A stretch of DNA of 64,000 bases. Origin: DAIOEK01 sp963708715. Lineage in GTDB: Bacteria > Chloroflexota > Anaerolineae > Anaerolineales > Anaerolineaceae. Both the position numbers and the translations under genes were made by a program. The notes below the pieces were generated by a model, which saw only the letters and a program-made list of their open reading frames with translations, had not been told where the DNA came from and did no database searches. The DNA is taken from positions 558,001 to 622,000 of the forward strand of contig CAVPSU010000002.1 in assembly GCA_963708715.1 (NCBI GenBank), given 5' to 3'. Shown one piece after another: positions 57,017 to 64,000 of the stretch (the first letter of the stretch is position 1; every line of letters starts with the position of its first letter).

Positions 57017-57610
57017 ATGGCTGATCAAACCACAACACACGAGTCTGAGCCCGAATCATCGCTTGGAATTGACAATCAAAAATTGGGTATCTGGATTCTG
57101 ATCGGATCAGAGGTCGTGTTTTTCTCCGCTTTGATAGTGACCTATGTTGTCCTCCGCGGACGAAGTATTTCAGGACCGTTGCCCGGTGACGTCCTGGATA
57201 TTCCTCTGACCGCTGTCAATACTTTTGTCCTGATCTGCAGCAGTCTGACCATGGTCATGGCATTAGCTGCCATCAGGGCAGATTCAGTTCGCCGGATGCA
57301 GGGTTTTCTGGCAGCTACCATTTTGTTGGGATTGGCTTTTCTGGGCGGACAAGTGTATGAATTCACTTCACTTGCCCGTGAAGGACTTTCGCTCAGTGTT
57401 AATCTATTTGGAGCATCCTTTTTCACTCTGACTGGTTTTCATGGTGCACATGTGCTGGTCGGGGTGATCTGGATCAGCTTTGTTCTGGCTCGATCGGCAA
57501 CTGGGGGGATTACACATCATAAGCATGAATCCGTCGAATTAGTTGGGCTTTACTGGCACTTTGTCGATTTGGTATGGATCCTAATTTTTACAATCGTATA
57601 TCTGTTATAA
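57017..57610 (+). CDS. ctaE: Cytochrome c oxidase subunit III
   Basis: 197 residues, five membrane helices, with the short subunit III pattern: GIWILIGSEVVFFSALIVTY and FFTLTGFHGAHVLVGVIW. The ATG at 57017 is preceded by GAGGCGAG; an upstream extension to 56900 would overlap subunit I and lacks a site. Confidence 0.93.
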   Translation: MADQTTTHESEPESSLGIDNQKLGIWILIGSEVVFFSALIVTYVVLRGRSISGPLPGDVLDIPLTAVNTFVLICSSLTMVMALAAIRADSVRRMQGFLAATILLGLAFLGGQVYEFTSLAREGLSLSVNLFGASFFTLTGFHGAHVLVGVIWISFVLARSATGGITHHKHESVELVGLYWHFVDLVWILIFTIVYLL

Positions 57611-57761
57611 ACCACCCCATTCGGTTAGTCAGTATCAAACCATCAAAATAATCCATTCCAGAATTTGAATGGATCATTTCACATCCTGTATGTTCCGGAA
57701 TTAATTACGGTTATGATTATTTTGATAGTTTTTAGCTTATTGGTATATTTTTGAGGTTGAA

Positions 57762-58052
57762 ATGAATATAGAACAGATCCACGACCAAAAACATCCTAAT
57801 TATCTCGTTATTTTTGGGGCGCTGACTGCCCTGACCGCATTGGAAGTAGGTGTGACTTTTCTCCCCCTTCCTCGTATCCTGGTTCTACTCCCAATCGCGC
57901 TGGCAAAAGCAGCCCTGGTTGCCATGTATTTCATGCACTTGAAAACAGACCGACCGATCTATCGATATATTTTCTTCTTCGGTATCCTGATGGGCGGTAT
58001 TTTGATCTTTTCTCTCATTCTTCTATATGGTCCACGCCTGGTAGACGCATAG
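57762..58052 (+). CDS. ctaF: Cytochrome c oxidase subunit IV
   Basis: 96 residues with three helices; HPNYLVIFGALTALTALEVG and LAKAALVAMYFMHLKTD are typical of the prokaryotic subunit IV (COX4 pro). GAGGTTGAA precedes the ATG. Confidence 0.9.
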   Translation: MNIEQIHDQKHPNYLVIFGALTALTALEVGVTFLPLPRILVLLPIALAKAALVAMYFMHLKTDRPIYRYIFFFGILMGGILIFSLILLYGPRLVDA

Positions 58053-58207
58053 GATGATTTCGGAATGTCGGGGGAAAGAAATAAATGATCTATAACCAAT
58101 GTGGGTTTCATCTTAAATAGTTGACAATGCCCGTTGCTTACCAGATCACATAGTAGACAAGCAGAATAATTGAAAAAATACCTATAATAAGGGCAGAGAG
58201 AAAATTT

Positions 58208-59004
58208 ATGCCTTTATTGGAATGGAATTATTACCCAAGTGTTGTCATCGGGGTGATTTGTTTTGACGCCCTATATCTATGCGCAGTCGGACCATTGCGG
58301 AAAAAGATCGCTTCCTCTCAACCCATCAATATCAGAATTGCAATCAATTTTCTTCTGGGATCCCTGGTCCTATTTCTCGCCCTTGTTTCCCCTCTCGATG
58401 CGCTCAGCGATGAATACTTATTTTCCGCACATATGATTCAACACACATTAATGACCCTGGTAGTGCCACCACTTCTGCTGGCTGGCATCCCAGACTGGAT
58501 GTTCGAGTTAATTGTCAGTAATCGGATTGTTAGAATGATCGCCCGCCTTGTGACCAATCCCCTGATCGCTTTCAGCCTGTACAACCTGGTTTTTTCGATT
58601 TGGCATCTCCCTGTCATTTATGAAGCCGCACTCGAGAACGAAGCTCTACATATCATCGAGCACCTTAGTTTTATATCGACCGCCGTACTATTCTGGTGGC
58701 CTATTTTGAGCAAGAGTATTTCTGTTCCCCATCTCGCATACCCATCACAAATACTATATTTATTCCTGGCTTCGGTACCATGTACGATACTGGGCGGCGT
58801 CCTTAGTTTTCGCACCATCAGTTCTCTATCTGAAATATGCCACAGCCCCCCTCGTATTCCCTGGCTTCACACCGATGATGGACCAACAGGTCGGTGCGGT
58901 GATCATGGCCATGGCTGGGATGCTGGTTTACCTGGGATTTATTGGAAGAGCGTTTTATACCTGGTACAATCTGCCATCTCGCCAGAGATCAATTTCCGCA
59001 TAAC
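58208..59004 (+). pseudogene. ctaG: CtaG cytochrome oxidase assembly protein, frameshifted
   Basis: About 265 residues of a seven-helix CtaG membrane protein: AHMIQHTLMTLVVPPLLLAG and EALHIIEHLSFISTAVLFWW are the conserved His-rich segments. The frame leaves the family after LGGVLSF near 58810; the matching continuation (APSVLYLKYATAPL, then MMDQQVGAVIMAMAGMLVYLG) is in another frame and stops at 59004. A T4 run at about 58807-58811 with one T too many explains it. A terminator begins three bases after 59004, which supports this end. CtaG delivers copper to the oxidase. Confidence 0.85.
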
Positions 59005-59006
59005 CG

Positions 59007-59033
59007 TAGTCATCTCGTCCGAGACTACTTTTG
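59007..59033 (+). terminator. Terminator of the oxidase operon
   Basis: Stem GTAGTC / GACTAC with an inner TCG / CGA pair and a TTTT run after it. It starts three bases after the stop assigned to ctaG in the corrected frame. Confidence 0.6.
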
Positions 59034-59102
59034 ACTGTAACTCCCTTTGTATAGGAAGACTGGTCTATCCAGAAATAGTATTATTGGGAGACCTGCAGTT
59101 CG

Positions 59103-59621
59103 TTAATTGTCCGTCACAACTGGTACTGTCTTTAGATCACCCACCAGGTCAGTATTACCGGTCCAGACCCAACAACTGGGATCCCCATCGACGGTTGGAT
59201 TTGGAATAAGCACCCAGACATCATATTTATCCCGACCTAGTACCTCAAAGTAATGCCCTCGCAGAAAGTAACCCAACACCTTCGCCTCTTGATTTGGCGC
59301 TTTACGGCAATTGGTATCCGATTTCGCGGTTACCTGGGGTTTCGCCCCCTGTGTTGGGGTGATGGTTACGTTCGGGTCGGGCGTTAAGGTAAGTGTAGGG
59401 GTCTCCGTGGGCGGTGCAGTAGTCGGTGTTTCGGTCGGAGTCTCGGTTGGGGTTTCTGTAAGTGTCGCCGTAGGTGTGACCGGTGTCGCAGTAGTAATGA
59501 TCCAGCCTGGCGTCTCAGTAGGAATTGCTGTCGGTTCCGGGGTCTTGTCCGCCCCACAGCTTGTTATTAACAGCCCTGTGATTATAAGGAAAATGATCTG
59601 GGTGATTACTTTGAATCTCAT
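59103..59621 (-). CDS. Lipoprotein with Thr/Pro linker and SH3-like domain
   Basis: 172 residues. Signal peptide with lipobox ITSC (Cys22), then a Thr/Pro/Glu-rich repeat region to about residue 95, then a compact domain with SDTNCRKAPNQEAKVLGYFLRGHYFEVLGRD, which resembles a bacterial SH3 domain, ending near CWVWTGNTDLVGDL. The ATG at 59621 was chosen because ATGGAGC lies eight bases upstream. Likely a cell-surface anchored protein; SH3b domains often bind peptidoglycan peptides. Confidence 0.75.
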   Translation of the reverse strand: MRFKVITQIIFLIITGLLITSCGADKTPEPTAIPTETPGWIITTATPVTPTATLTETPTETPTETPTTAPPTETPTLTLTPDPNVTITPTQGAKPQVTAKSDTNCRKAPNQEAKVLGYFLRGHYFEVLGRDKYDVWVLIPNPTVDGDPSCWVWTGNTDLVGDLKTVPVVTDN

Positions 59622-60081
59622 TTGGCTTGCTCCATTGACTGCTATTGTACTAGATTCTGGAGCAAGCTGAGTATATACCATAACAGAAAATCCTCTGGGT
59701 AATCCCACTGCCGAGCGGATCTTATCCCATACTCGATTGCAACACGCAATCCCGCTGAAATGCAGAACCAGATCTTGTGTTCTGTGAAGCGCTGGGCAAT
59801 TCCATAAACAAAAGAACCGGTGCTACCTATTTGGTCGGTAAACTGTCATTTCAGTTTGGAAGATGTTTATCGCTGAGTAGTGATTCAAAATAATTTTCGA
59901 ATCGCTCACATTTATATATGTCTCCGATCATCCTCACTTCCTTACATAAAATTCCACCTCCGTAAATTAAGTGGACTGGTCCGTAGGCATTATTCTGACA
60001 TATAACATCCTAATTGACTTATTTTATTATTTGCTTACAATAAATTAAGATTAAGGAATGCCTAAATATTTTGGAGTCGCA
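59622..60081. other. Divergent intergenic region upstream of the metal operon
   Basis: 460 bases between the lipoprotein gene and the DtxR-type regulator. No gene supported. Contains the promoter-like element at 60014-60041. Confidence 0.55.
60014..60041 (+). promoter_or_regulatory. Sigma-70-like promoter of the DtxR-MCO-ZIP operon
   Basis: TTGACT (60014-60019) and TACAAT (60036-60041) with a 16-base gap, 40 bases before the regulator ATG. The surrounding AT-rich sequence could hold an operator for the regulator itself; no clean palindrome was found. Confidence 0.6.
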
Positions 60082-60786
60082 ATGAAATCAGAATCAATCG
60101 AAGACTATCTAAAAGCCATTTACCTGATCCTCGAATCGCAAAATGGATCCCCGGTGTCTACTACCAGTCTGGCGTCGCAGTTGGGTATCAGTAATGCCTC
60201 TGTGACAGGAATGTTAAAGCGCCTTTCCACTATGGAACCAGCCCTCGTGAAGTATGAACCTTATTATGGCGTCAGCTTATCGCCAGAGGGGTATAGATCT
60301 GCGCTTGAAATTATCCGCCATCACAGACTGATCGAGTCATATCTGAGCCAGAAACTCGGCTATACCTGGGATGAGGTACATGCAGAAGCAGAGCGATTGG
60401 AACATGTGATTTCCGAAGACCTGGAAGAACGTCTGGCGATTGCGCTGGGCAACCCGAGTACCGATCCGCATGGAGACCCAATCCCAGATCGAAATGGTAC
60501 TTATCGCCAACTCGCTTACCAACCTCTGGCTGATATACCTGACGGGCAATTGGTTGAAGTATGCCGCGTAATTGGACAAAAACCGGAGATGCTGCGCTAC
60601 CTGACTGAGCTAGGATTAGTGCTGACATCAAAAGTTGAGGTTGTCTCAAAAGCTCCGTTCAATGGACCCATTACCATACGATTTGTCGATTCAAGGTCCC
60701 CTGTCCAGGTAGTAGGGCGGGAAGTTGCTGAAAAGATTTTCGTCTTACCAATATCTACTACTATAACCGAGCAACACTATGAATAA
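60082..60786 (+). CDS. DtxR/MntR-family metal-dependent transcriptional regulator
   Basis: 234 residues. N-terminal winged-helix (SIEDYLKAIYLILESQNG, SLASQLGISNASVTGMLKRL), metal-binding/dimerisation helices (HHRLIESYLSQKLGYTWDEVHAEAERLEHVISEDLEERL), then a C-terminal SH3-like FeoA domain from about residue 155. The ATG at 60082 follows TTGGAG by five bases and was preferred to 60058. It overlaps the multicopper oxidase start by eight bases. Likely senses Mn or Fe. Confidence 0.92.
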   Translation: MKSESIEDYLKAIYLILESQNGSPVSTTSLASQLGISNASVTGMLKRLSTMEPALVKYEPYYGVSLSPEGYRSALEIIRHHRLIESYLSQKLGYTWDEVHAEAERLEHVISEDLEERLAIALGNPSTDPHGDPIPDRNGTYRQLAYQPLADIPDGQLVEVCRVIGQKPEMLRYLTELGLVLTSKVEVVSKAPFNGPITIRFVDSRSPVQVVGREVAEKIFVLPISTTITEQHYE

Positions 60787-61825
60787 TCCATCAGGATCTA
60801 CTAAAAATAAACTTGGACGACGCGAAGTTCTCAAACTGGGTGTAACAGCCGGTGCAGCTGGTGTGCTTGCAGCTGGCTACCCATTTCTGACAGATGCTTC
60901 TGCCAGTACGGATCTCCATGCAACTGTAAATAGCCCCGCGAAACATGACGGAATAAGTCATGGAGGCTATAGTGGAACGATCGGAGATGTTGATTTGTCT
61001 CGATTTGATCCAACCGAGTTCCTTACCGCATTTGATCGGGGAACCAAGTCAACCAGCTTGACCGGAGTCACTACCCGCGAATGGAAAATTGTAGCGATTG
61101 ATAAGGAAATCGAAATAGCACCGGGTGTATTCTTTCCAGCCTGGACCTATAACGGTCAGGTTCCCGGTCCTACCTTCCGTTGCCGGGAAGGTGATCTCCT
61201 GAGGTTTCACTTTACCAATGGAAGCACACATCCGCACACGATTCACTTCCACGGATTTCATCCACCTTCCATGGATGGAGTCGAACCTATCATCCAACCG
61301 GGAGAATCCTTTACCTACGAATTCAAAGCTCGTCCATTTGGAGTTCACCCGTATCATTGCCATGTCATGTCATTAAAGAAACATATCCATAAAGGTTTGT
61401 ATGGAACACTCATCATTGATCCGCCCCAAGGACGAAAGCCAGCCCATGAGATGATCATGGTCATGAACGCTTTCGATACCACCTTCGACAGTGCAAACGA
61501 GGTCTATGCCGTAAATACGGTGGCTTTTCATTATGCCAGACATCCGATCCAGGTAAGAGTGGGCGAATTGGTGCGCATCTATCTGACCAATATGACAGAG
61601 TTTGATCTGATCAATTCCTTCCACCTGCACGCCAGTATGTTCCACCTCTACCGGACAGGGACAAACCTAGATCAATTTGAGATAACAGATACCGTCATTA
61701 TGGGTCAGGGCGAGCGGGCAGTACTCGAGTTCACCCTCGATGAACCTGGCAAATATATGTTCCATGCCCACCAGAGTGAATTCGCTGAACTAGGCTGGTC
61801 AGGATTCTTTGAAGCGACAGCCTGA
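60779..61825 (+). CDS. Tat-exported two-domain multicopper oxidase
   Basis: 348 residues. Twin-arginine signal GRREVLKLG (Arg14-Arg15) with an Ala-rich hydrophobic stretch. Copper motifs: HTIHFHGFH (153-161), VHPYHCHVM (189-197, Cys194 as type 1 ligand), SFHLHASMFH (280-289) and MFHAHQSEF (327-335). It is shorter than three-domain laccases and resembles two-domain oxidases, with nitrite reductase as the alternative. Between a metal regulator and a ZIP transporter, a metal oxidase (Fe2+ or Mn2+ or Cu+) is most likely. Confidence 0.9.
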   Translation: MNNPSGSTKNKLGRREVLKLGVTAGAAGVLAAGYPFLTDASASTDLHATVNSPAKHDGISHGGYSGTIGDVDLSRFDPTEFLTAFDRGTKSTSLTGVTTREWKIVAIDKEIEIAPGVFFPAWTYNGQVPGPTFRCREGDLLRFHFTNGSTHPHTIHFHGFHPPSMDGVEPIIQPGESFTYEFKARPFGVHPYHCHVMSLKKHIHKGLYGTLIIDPPQGRKPAHEMIMVMNAFDTTFDSANEVYAVNTVAFHYARHPIQVRVGELVRIYLTNMTEFDLINSFHLHASMFHLYRTGTNLDQFEITDTVIMGQGERAVLEFTLDEPGKYMFHAHQSEFAELGWSGFFEATA

Positions 61826-61849
61826 TGCAGACAGAATTGGAATACTCGC

Positions 61850-63094
61850 ATGAATGAAGAGACTGAAATCAAAACTTCTCCACCCCGCCTTCCTGGCTGG
61901 TTGACCGGTCTGATCCCAATGCTGGCTGTTGGTTTGATGCTGACACTCTTTAGCGTAATCAATCCGTTGGCATTGTTTAATAACAGCTTGCCCCCCATCG
62001 AGAATCTTTTCATCGACCGAATTCGGGTAGTTGAAGATGGATTTGAAGTCAGTGTATTGAACAACGGACCTCATCCTGTAAAGATCGCTCAGGTGATGGT
62101 GGATGATGCGTTTTGGCAGTTCGATATGGTGCCGGCTGGAGAGTTGGCGCGACTCGGACGAGCAACCATATCCATCCCTTACCAATGGACACCAAGCGAG
62201 CCTCACCGGATCCAACTGGTTACCAACACCGGACTCACTTTTGAAGGGAAAGTACCCGTTGCTACGCTTACTCCTCGCCCCGGGTTGAGAGAGTTTGCCG
62301 GTTACGGTTTATTGGGGATCTACGTTGGAGTCATTCCCGTAGCACTAGGATTGCTCTGGTACCCGGCTATGAAACGGATGGGACGCAAGTGGCTGGGGGT
62401 AATCCTGGCATTGACCGTAGGATTGCTGGTATTCCTTCTGGTCGATACCTTCCTGGAAGTGTTGGAAGTCGGTGCAAAATTACCGGGAGTCTTCCAGGGA
62501 ATACCTTTAGCTCTGTTTGCAGCGCTTGTGACCTGGCTGGCGATATTGGCAGTCAGCGCCATGCAGAAACGCCGGAATGAAGCATCAGGCTCTGTACGAG
62601 CGACTGGAGCATTCCTGGCAACATTAATCGCCCTCTCCATTGGTTTGCATAATTTTGGGGAAGGATTGGCTGTTGGAGCTGCATTCGCATTTGGAGAAGC
62701 CGCCCTCGGCTCATTCCTCGTGATCGGTTTTATCTTGCATAACATCACTGAAGGGATTGGTATCGCAGCTCCGCTTGTCTCTCCTCAGAGAGGAGAAGAA
62801 GACAAAAAGCAGATTGCCCCAACTTTGCTGACATTTGCTGGTCTCGCTTTACTGGCTGGATTTCCAGCGGTCCTTGGAACCTGGATAGGTGGATTTGTGT
62901 TCTCACCCCTGCTTGGTACTATCTTTCTTGGCATTGGGCTGGGAGCCATCTGGCAAGTCATTGTGGAAGTGGTTGCCTTGCTGCGTCGAAACGCAGAACG
63001 GGAACACACCACCTGGGTGTCCTGGGTGAATCTAGCCGGTTTTGTTGTCGGCATTGCCATCATGTACTTTACCGCTTTCCTGGTCAAATTCTAA
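61850..63094 (+). CDS. ZIP-family metal transporter with extracytoplasmic N-terminal domain
   Basis: 414 residues. A first helix (about 19-40), then about 100 residues of a soluble beta-rich domain (ENLFIDRIRVVEDGFEVSVL to LTFEGKVPVATL), then the ZIP fold with the metal-site motifs HNFGEG (His267, Glu271) and HNITEG (His297, Glu301). The extra domain is unusual for ZIP proteins. It is 24 bases after the multicopper oxidase gene, so regulator, oxidase and transporter form one operon. Confidence 0.9.
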   Translation: MNEETEIKTSPPRLPGWLTGLIPMLAVGLMLTLFSVINPLALFNNSLPPIENLFIDRIRVVEDGFEVSVLNNGPHPVKIAQVMVDDAFWQFDMVPAGELARLGRATISIPYQWTPSEPHRIQLVTNTGLTFEGKVPVATLTPRPGLREFAGYGLLGIYVGVIPVALGLLWYPAMKRMGRKWLGVILALTVGLLVFLLVDTFLEVLEVGAKLPGVFQGIPLALFAALVTWLAILAVSAMQKRRNEASGSVRATGAFLATLIALSIGLHNFGEGLAVGAAFAFGEAALGSFLVIGFILHNITEGIGIAAPLVSPQRGEEDKKQIAPTLLTFAGLALLAGFPAVLGTWIGGFVFSPLLGTIFLGIGLGAIWQVIVEVVALLRRNAEREHTTWVSWVNLAGFVVGIAIMYFTAFLVKF

Positions 63095-63410
63095 AACAAT
63101 GGATGGACTATTCTCTATATTTACCCGCCCCGGATTTGCTCTGAAATTATCCTCGACATCCTATCTACATTAGGAATCGACGATGTATTTCCCTCCCACG
63201 CAATATGAATGTATTTATTGGGATTCGATTTGACATTCAAAATCCAATCTAATTGCTCATTATCTCCTACTAATCAGTGGCTGATCATGTTGTAAAGCCG
63301 AGGAAATCCATTTCTTATGTAAAACAAGGTGGATTACCAGAAAAACCAACCAAATCATAGATTACGCAACTTTTTTTCTGTAAATTCGAGTCAGAAATAC
63401 CCATCGTTCT
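63095..63410. other. Gap between ZIP gene and IS256-type element
   Basis: 316 bases with no gene. One end of the insertion sequence must be in the stretch just before 63411, but its inverted repeat cannot be paired because the other end lies outside the window. Confidence 0.5.
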
Positions 63411-64000
63411 TTAACAATTCAATGACTTGCCAGAACAATATCGTTTTCCGATCTGCCACTCCTCACTGATCTCCATGAGTAACGCTGAGACCAACCGGAG
63501 ACAAGAAGCCTCATTTGGAAAAACACCTACAACTCTCGTACGCCTGCGAATTTCTTTGTTGATCCTCTCCAGACTGTTGGTTGTCCGGATCGTTCTGCGG
63601 TGTTCCAAAGGAAAATCAAAAACCGAAAACCCCTCGGAAAGGTTATCTTCAAGCCAAGCCGATAAGCGCGGTGCGGAAGCGGCATACTTCTGGATGGCTG
63701 CTTGTAGTAACTCTTCAGCAGTCTTTCGGTCTGGAGCATTGAACATGGATCTGATGTCTGCGGCCACCTCCAATCTCATATGCTGTTTGGGCAGATATGC
63801 CCCAGCGTTTTGTTGCAAGTGGAACTGGCATCTTTGCCAGGGGATACTTCCAAACACCGCTCTCCGAGCTGCTCCAAGACCTTCGTGATCATCGCTGATG
63901 ATTAGTTTCATGCCATTTAGACCACGATCTTTCAGACTCTTCAGAAAGGCTTTCCAGTGGGTTTCATGCTCACTAAGTGATACAGAAACACCAAGGATCT
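63411..64000 (-). mobile_element. IS256-family (mutator type) transposase, 5' part outside window
   Basis: About 195 C-terminal residues of a transposase. VSLSEHETHWKAFLKSLKDRG leads into MKLIISDDHEGLGAARRAVF, with the second catalytic Asp region, then WQRCQFHLQQN and the RTIRTTNSLERINKEIRRRT segment with the catalytic Glu: the standard mutator-type pattern. The frame is open to the window edge. It may be a complete copy; the N-terminal part is not visible. Confidence 0.9.

Noticed and set aside
58060..58200. Short hydrophobic peptide on the minus strand before ctaG
   Set aside because: No start codon or ribosome site, and it ends inside the ctaG leader.
59005..59209. C-terminal extension of the ctaG frame
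   Set aside because: This frame departs from the CtaG family after the shift near 58810; the matching frame stops at 59004, just before a terminator.

Overview
The window looks like a chromosomal segment of a Chloroflexota bacterium, probably of the Anaerolineae type. The basis is gene content rather than a marker gene: lipoproteins with long Ala/Pro or Thr/Pro linkers, paired sugar and nucleoside ABC importers, an NdvB-type glucan synthase, many Usp/CsbD/GlsB stress proteins and a caa3-type oxidase. The oxidase implies aerobic or microaerobic respiration. No rRNA, tRNA or CRISPR array was found.

Layout. 0-9.5 kb (minus strand): a pentose uptake and catabolism operon with a LacI regulator, lipoprotein, ATPase, two permeases, a secreted unknown protein, a Zn-dependent dehydrogenase and ribulokinase. 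One permease carries an extra C-terminal extracytoplasmic domain. 9.6-13 kb: an RNase II-type nuclease, a GGDEF remnant and a B12-binding radical SAM protein. 13-25.7 kb: a stress and envelope region with a CBS protein, small membrane proteins, an overlapping operon (two AI-2E-family exporters, YihY, lipid kinase, PAP2), GlsB/YggT/CsbD proteins, a Dps-like protein, an RRM protein and a two-component system. 26-36 kb (plus strand): a tandem universal stress protein followed by a very large GT84/GH94 cyclic-glucan-synthase-like enzyme. 36-39 kb: a DUF2231-like membrane protein and a KimA-type transporter. 39-44 kb: a BmpA-type nucleoside ABC importer. 44-50 kb: a decayed ECF sigma/beta-propeller locus and a PAS-GAF-HD-GYP protein. 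50-53.4 kb: a second sugar importer without its ATPase. 54-59 kb: ctaC-D-E-F-G oxidase genes. 60-63 kb: a DtxR/MntR-like regulator, a multicopper oxidase and a ZIP transporter. 63.4 kb to the end: part of an IS256-family transposase.

The most interesting signal is a roughly 43-base directional motif present five times in intergenic DNA between 13 and 26 kb. Each copy points at a stress-type gene (radical SAM protein, small basic protein, Dps, RRM protein, UspA) and its internal spacing is constant. It carries a conserved GGGAC core, and in one copy this is a perfect palindrome. A two-component system lies between copies four and five. This looks like a local stress regulon with its own promoter or operator.

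Several otherwise complete genes are split by single frame changes: dps, the glucan synthase, the nucleoside ATPase, the HD-GYP protein and ctaG. Several of these sit at short homopolymers, so base-call errors are as likely as real decay. The sigma/propeller locus at 44-46 kb has at least four shifts and a deletion and looks truly dead.
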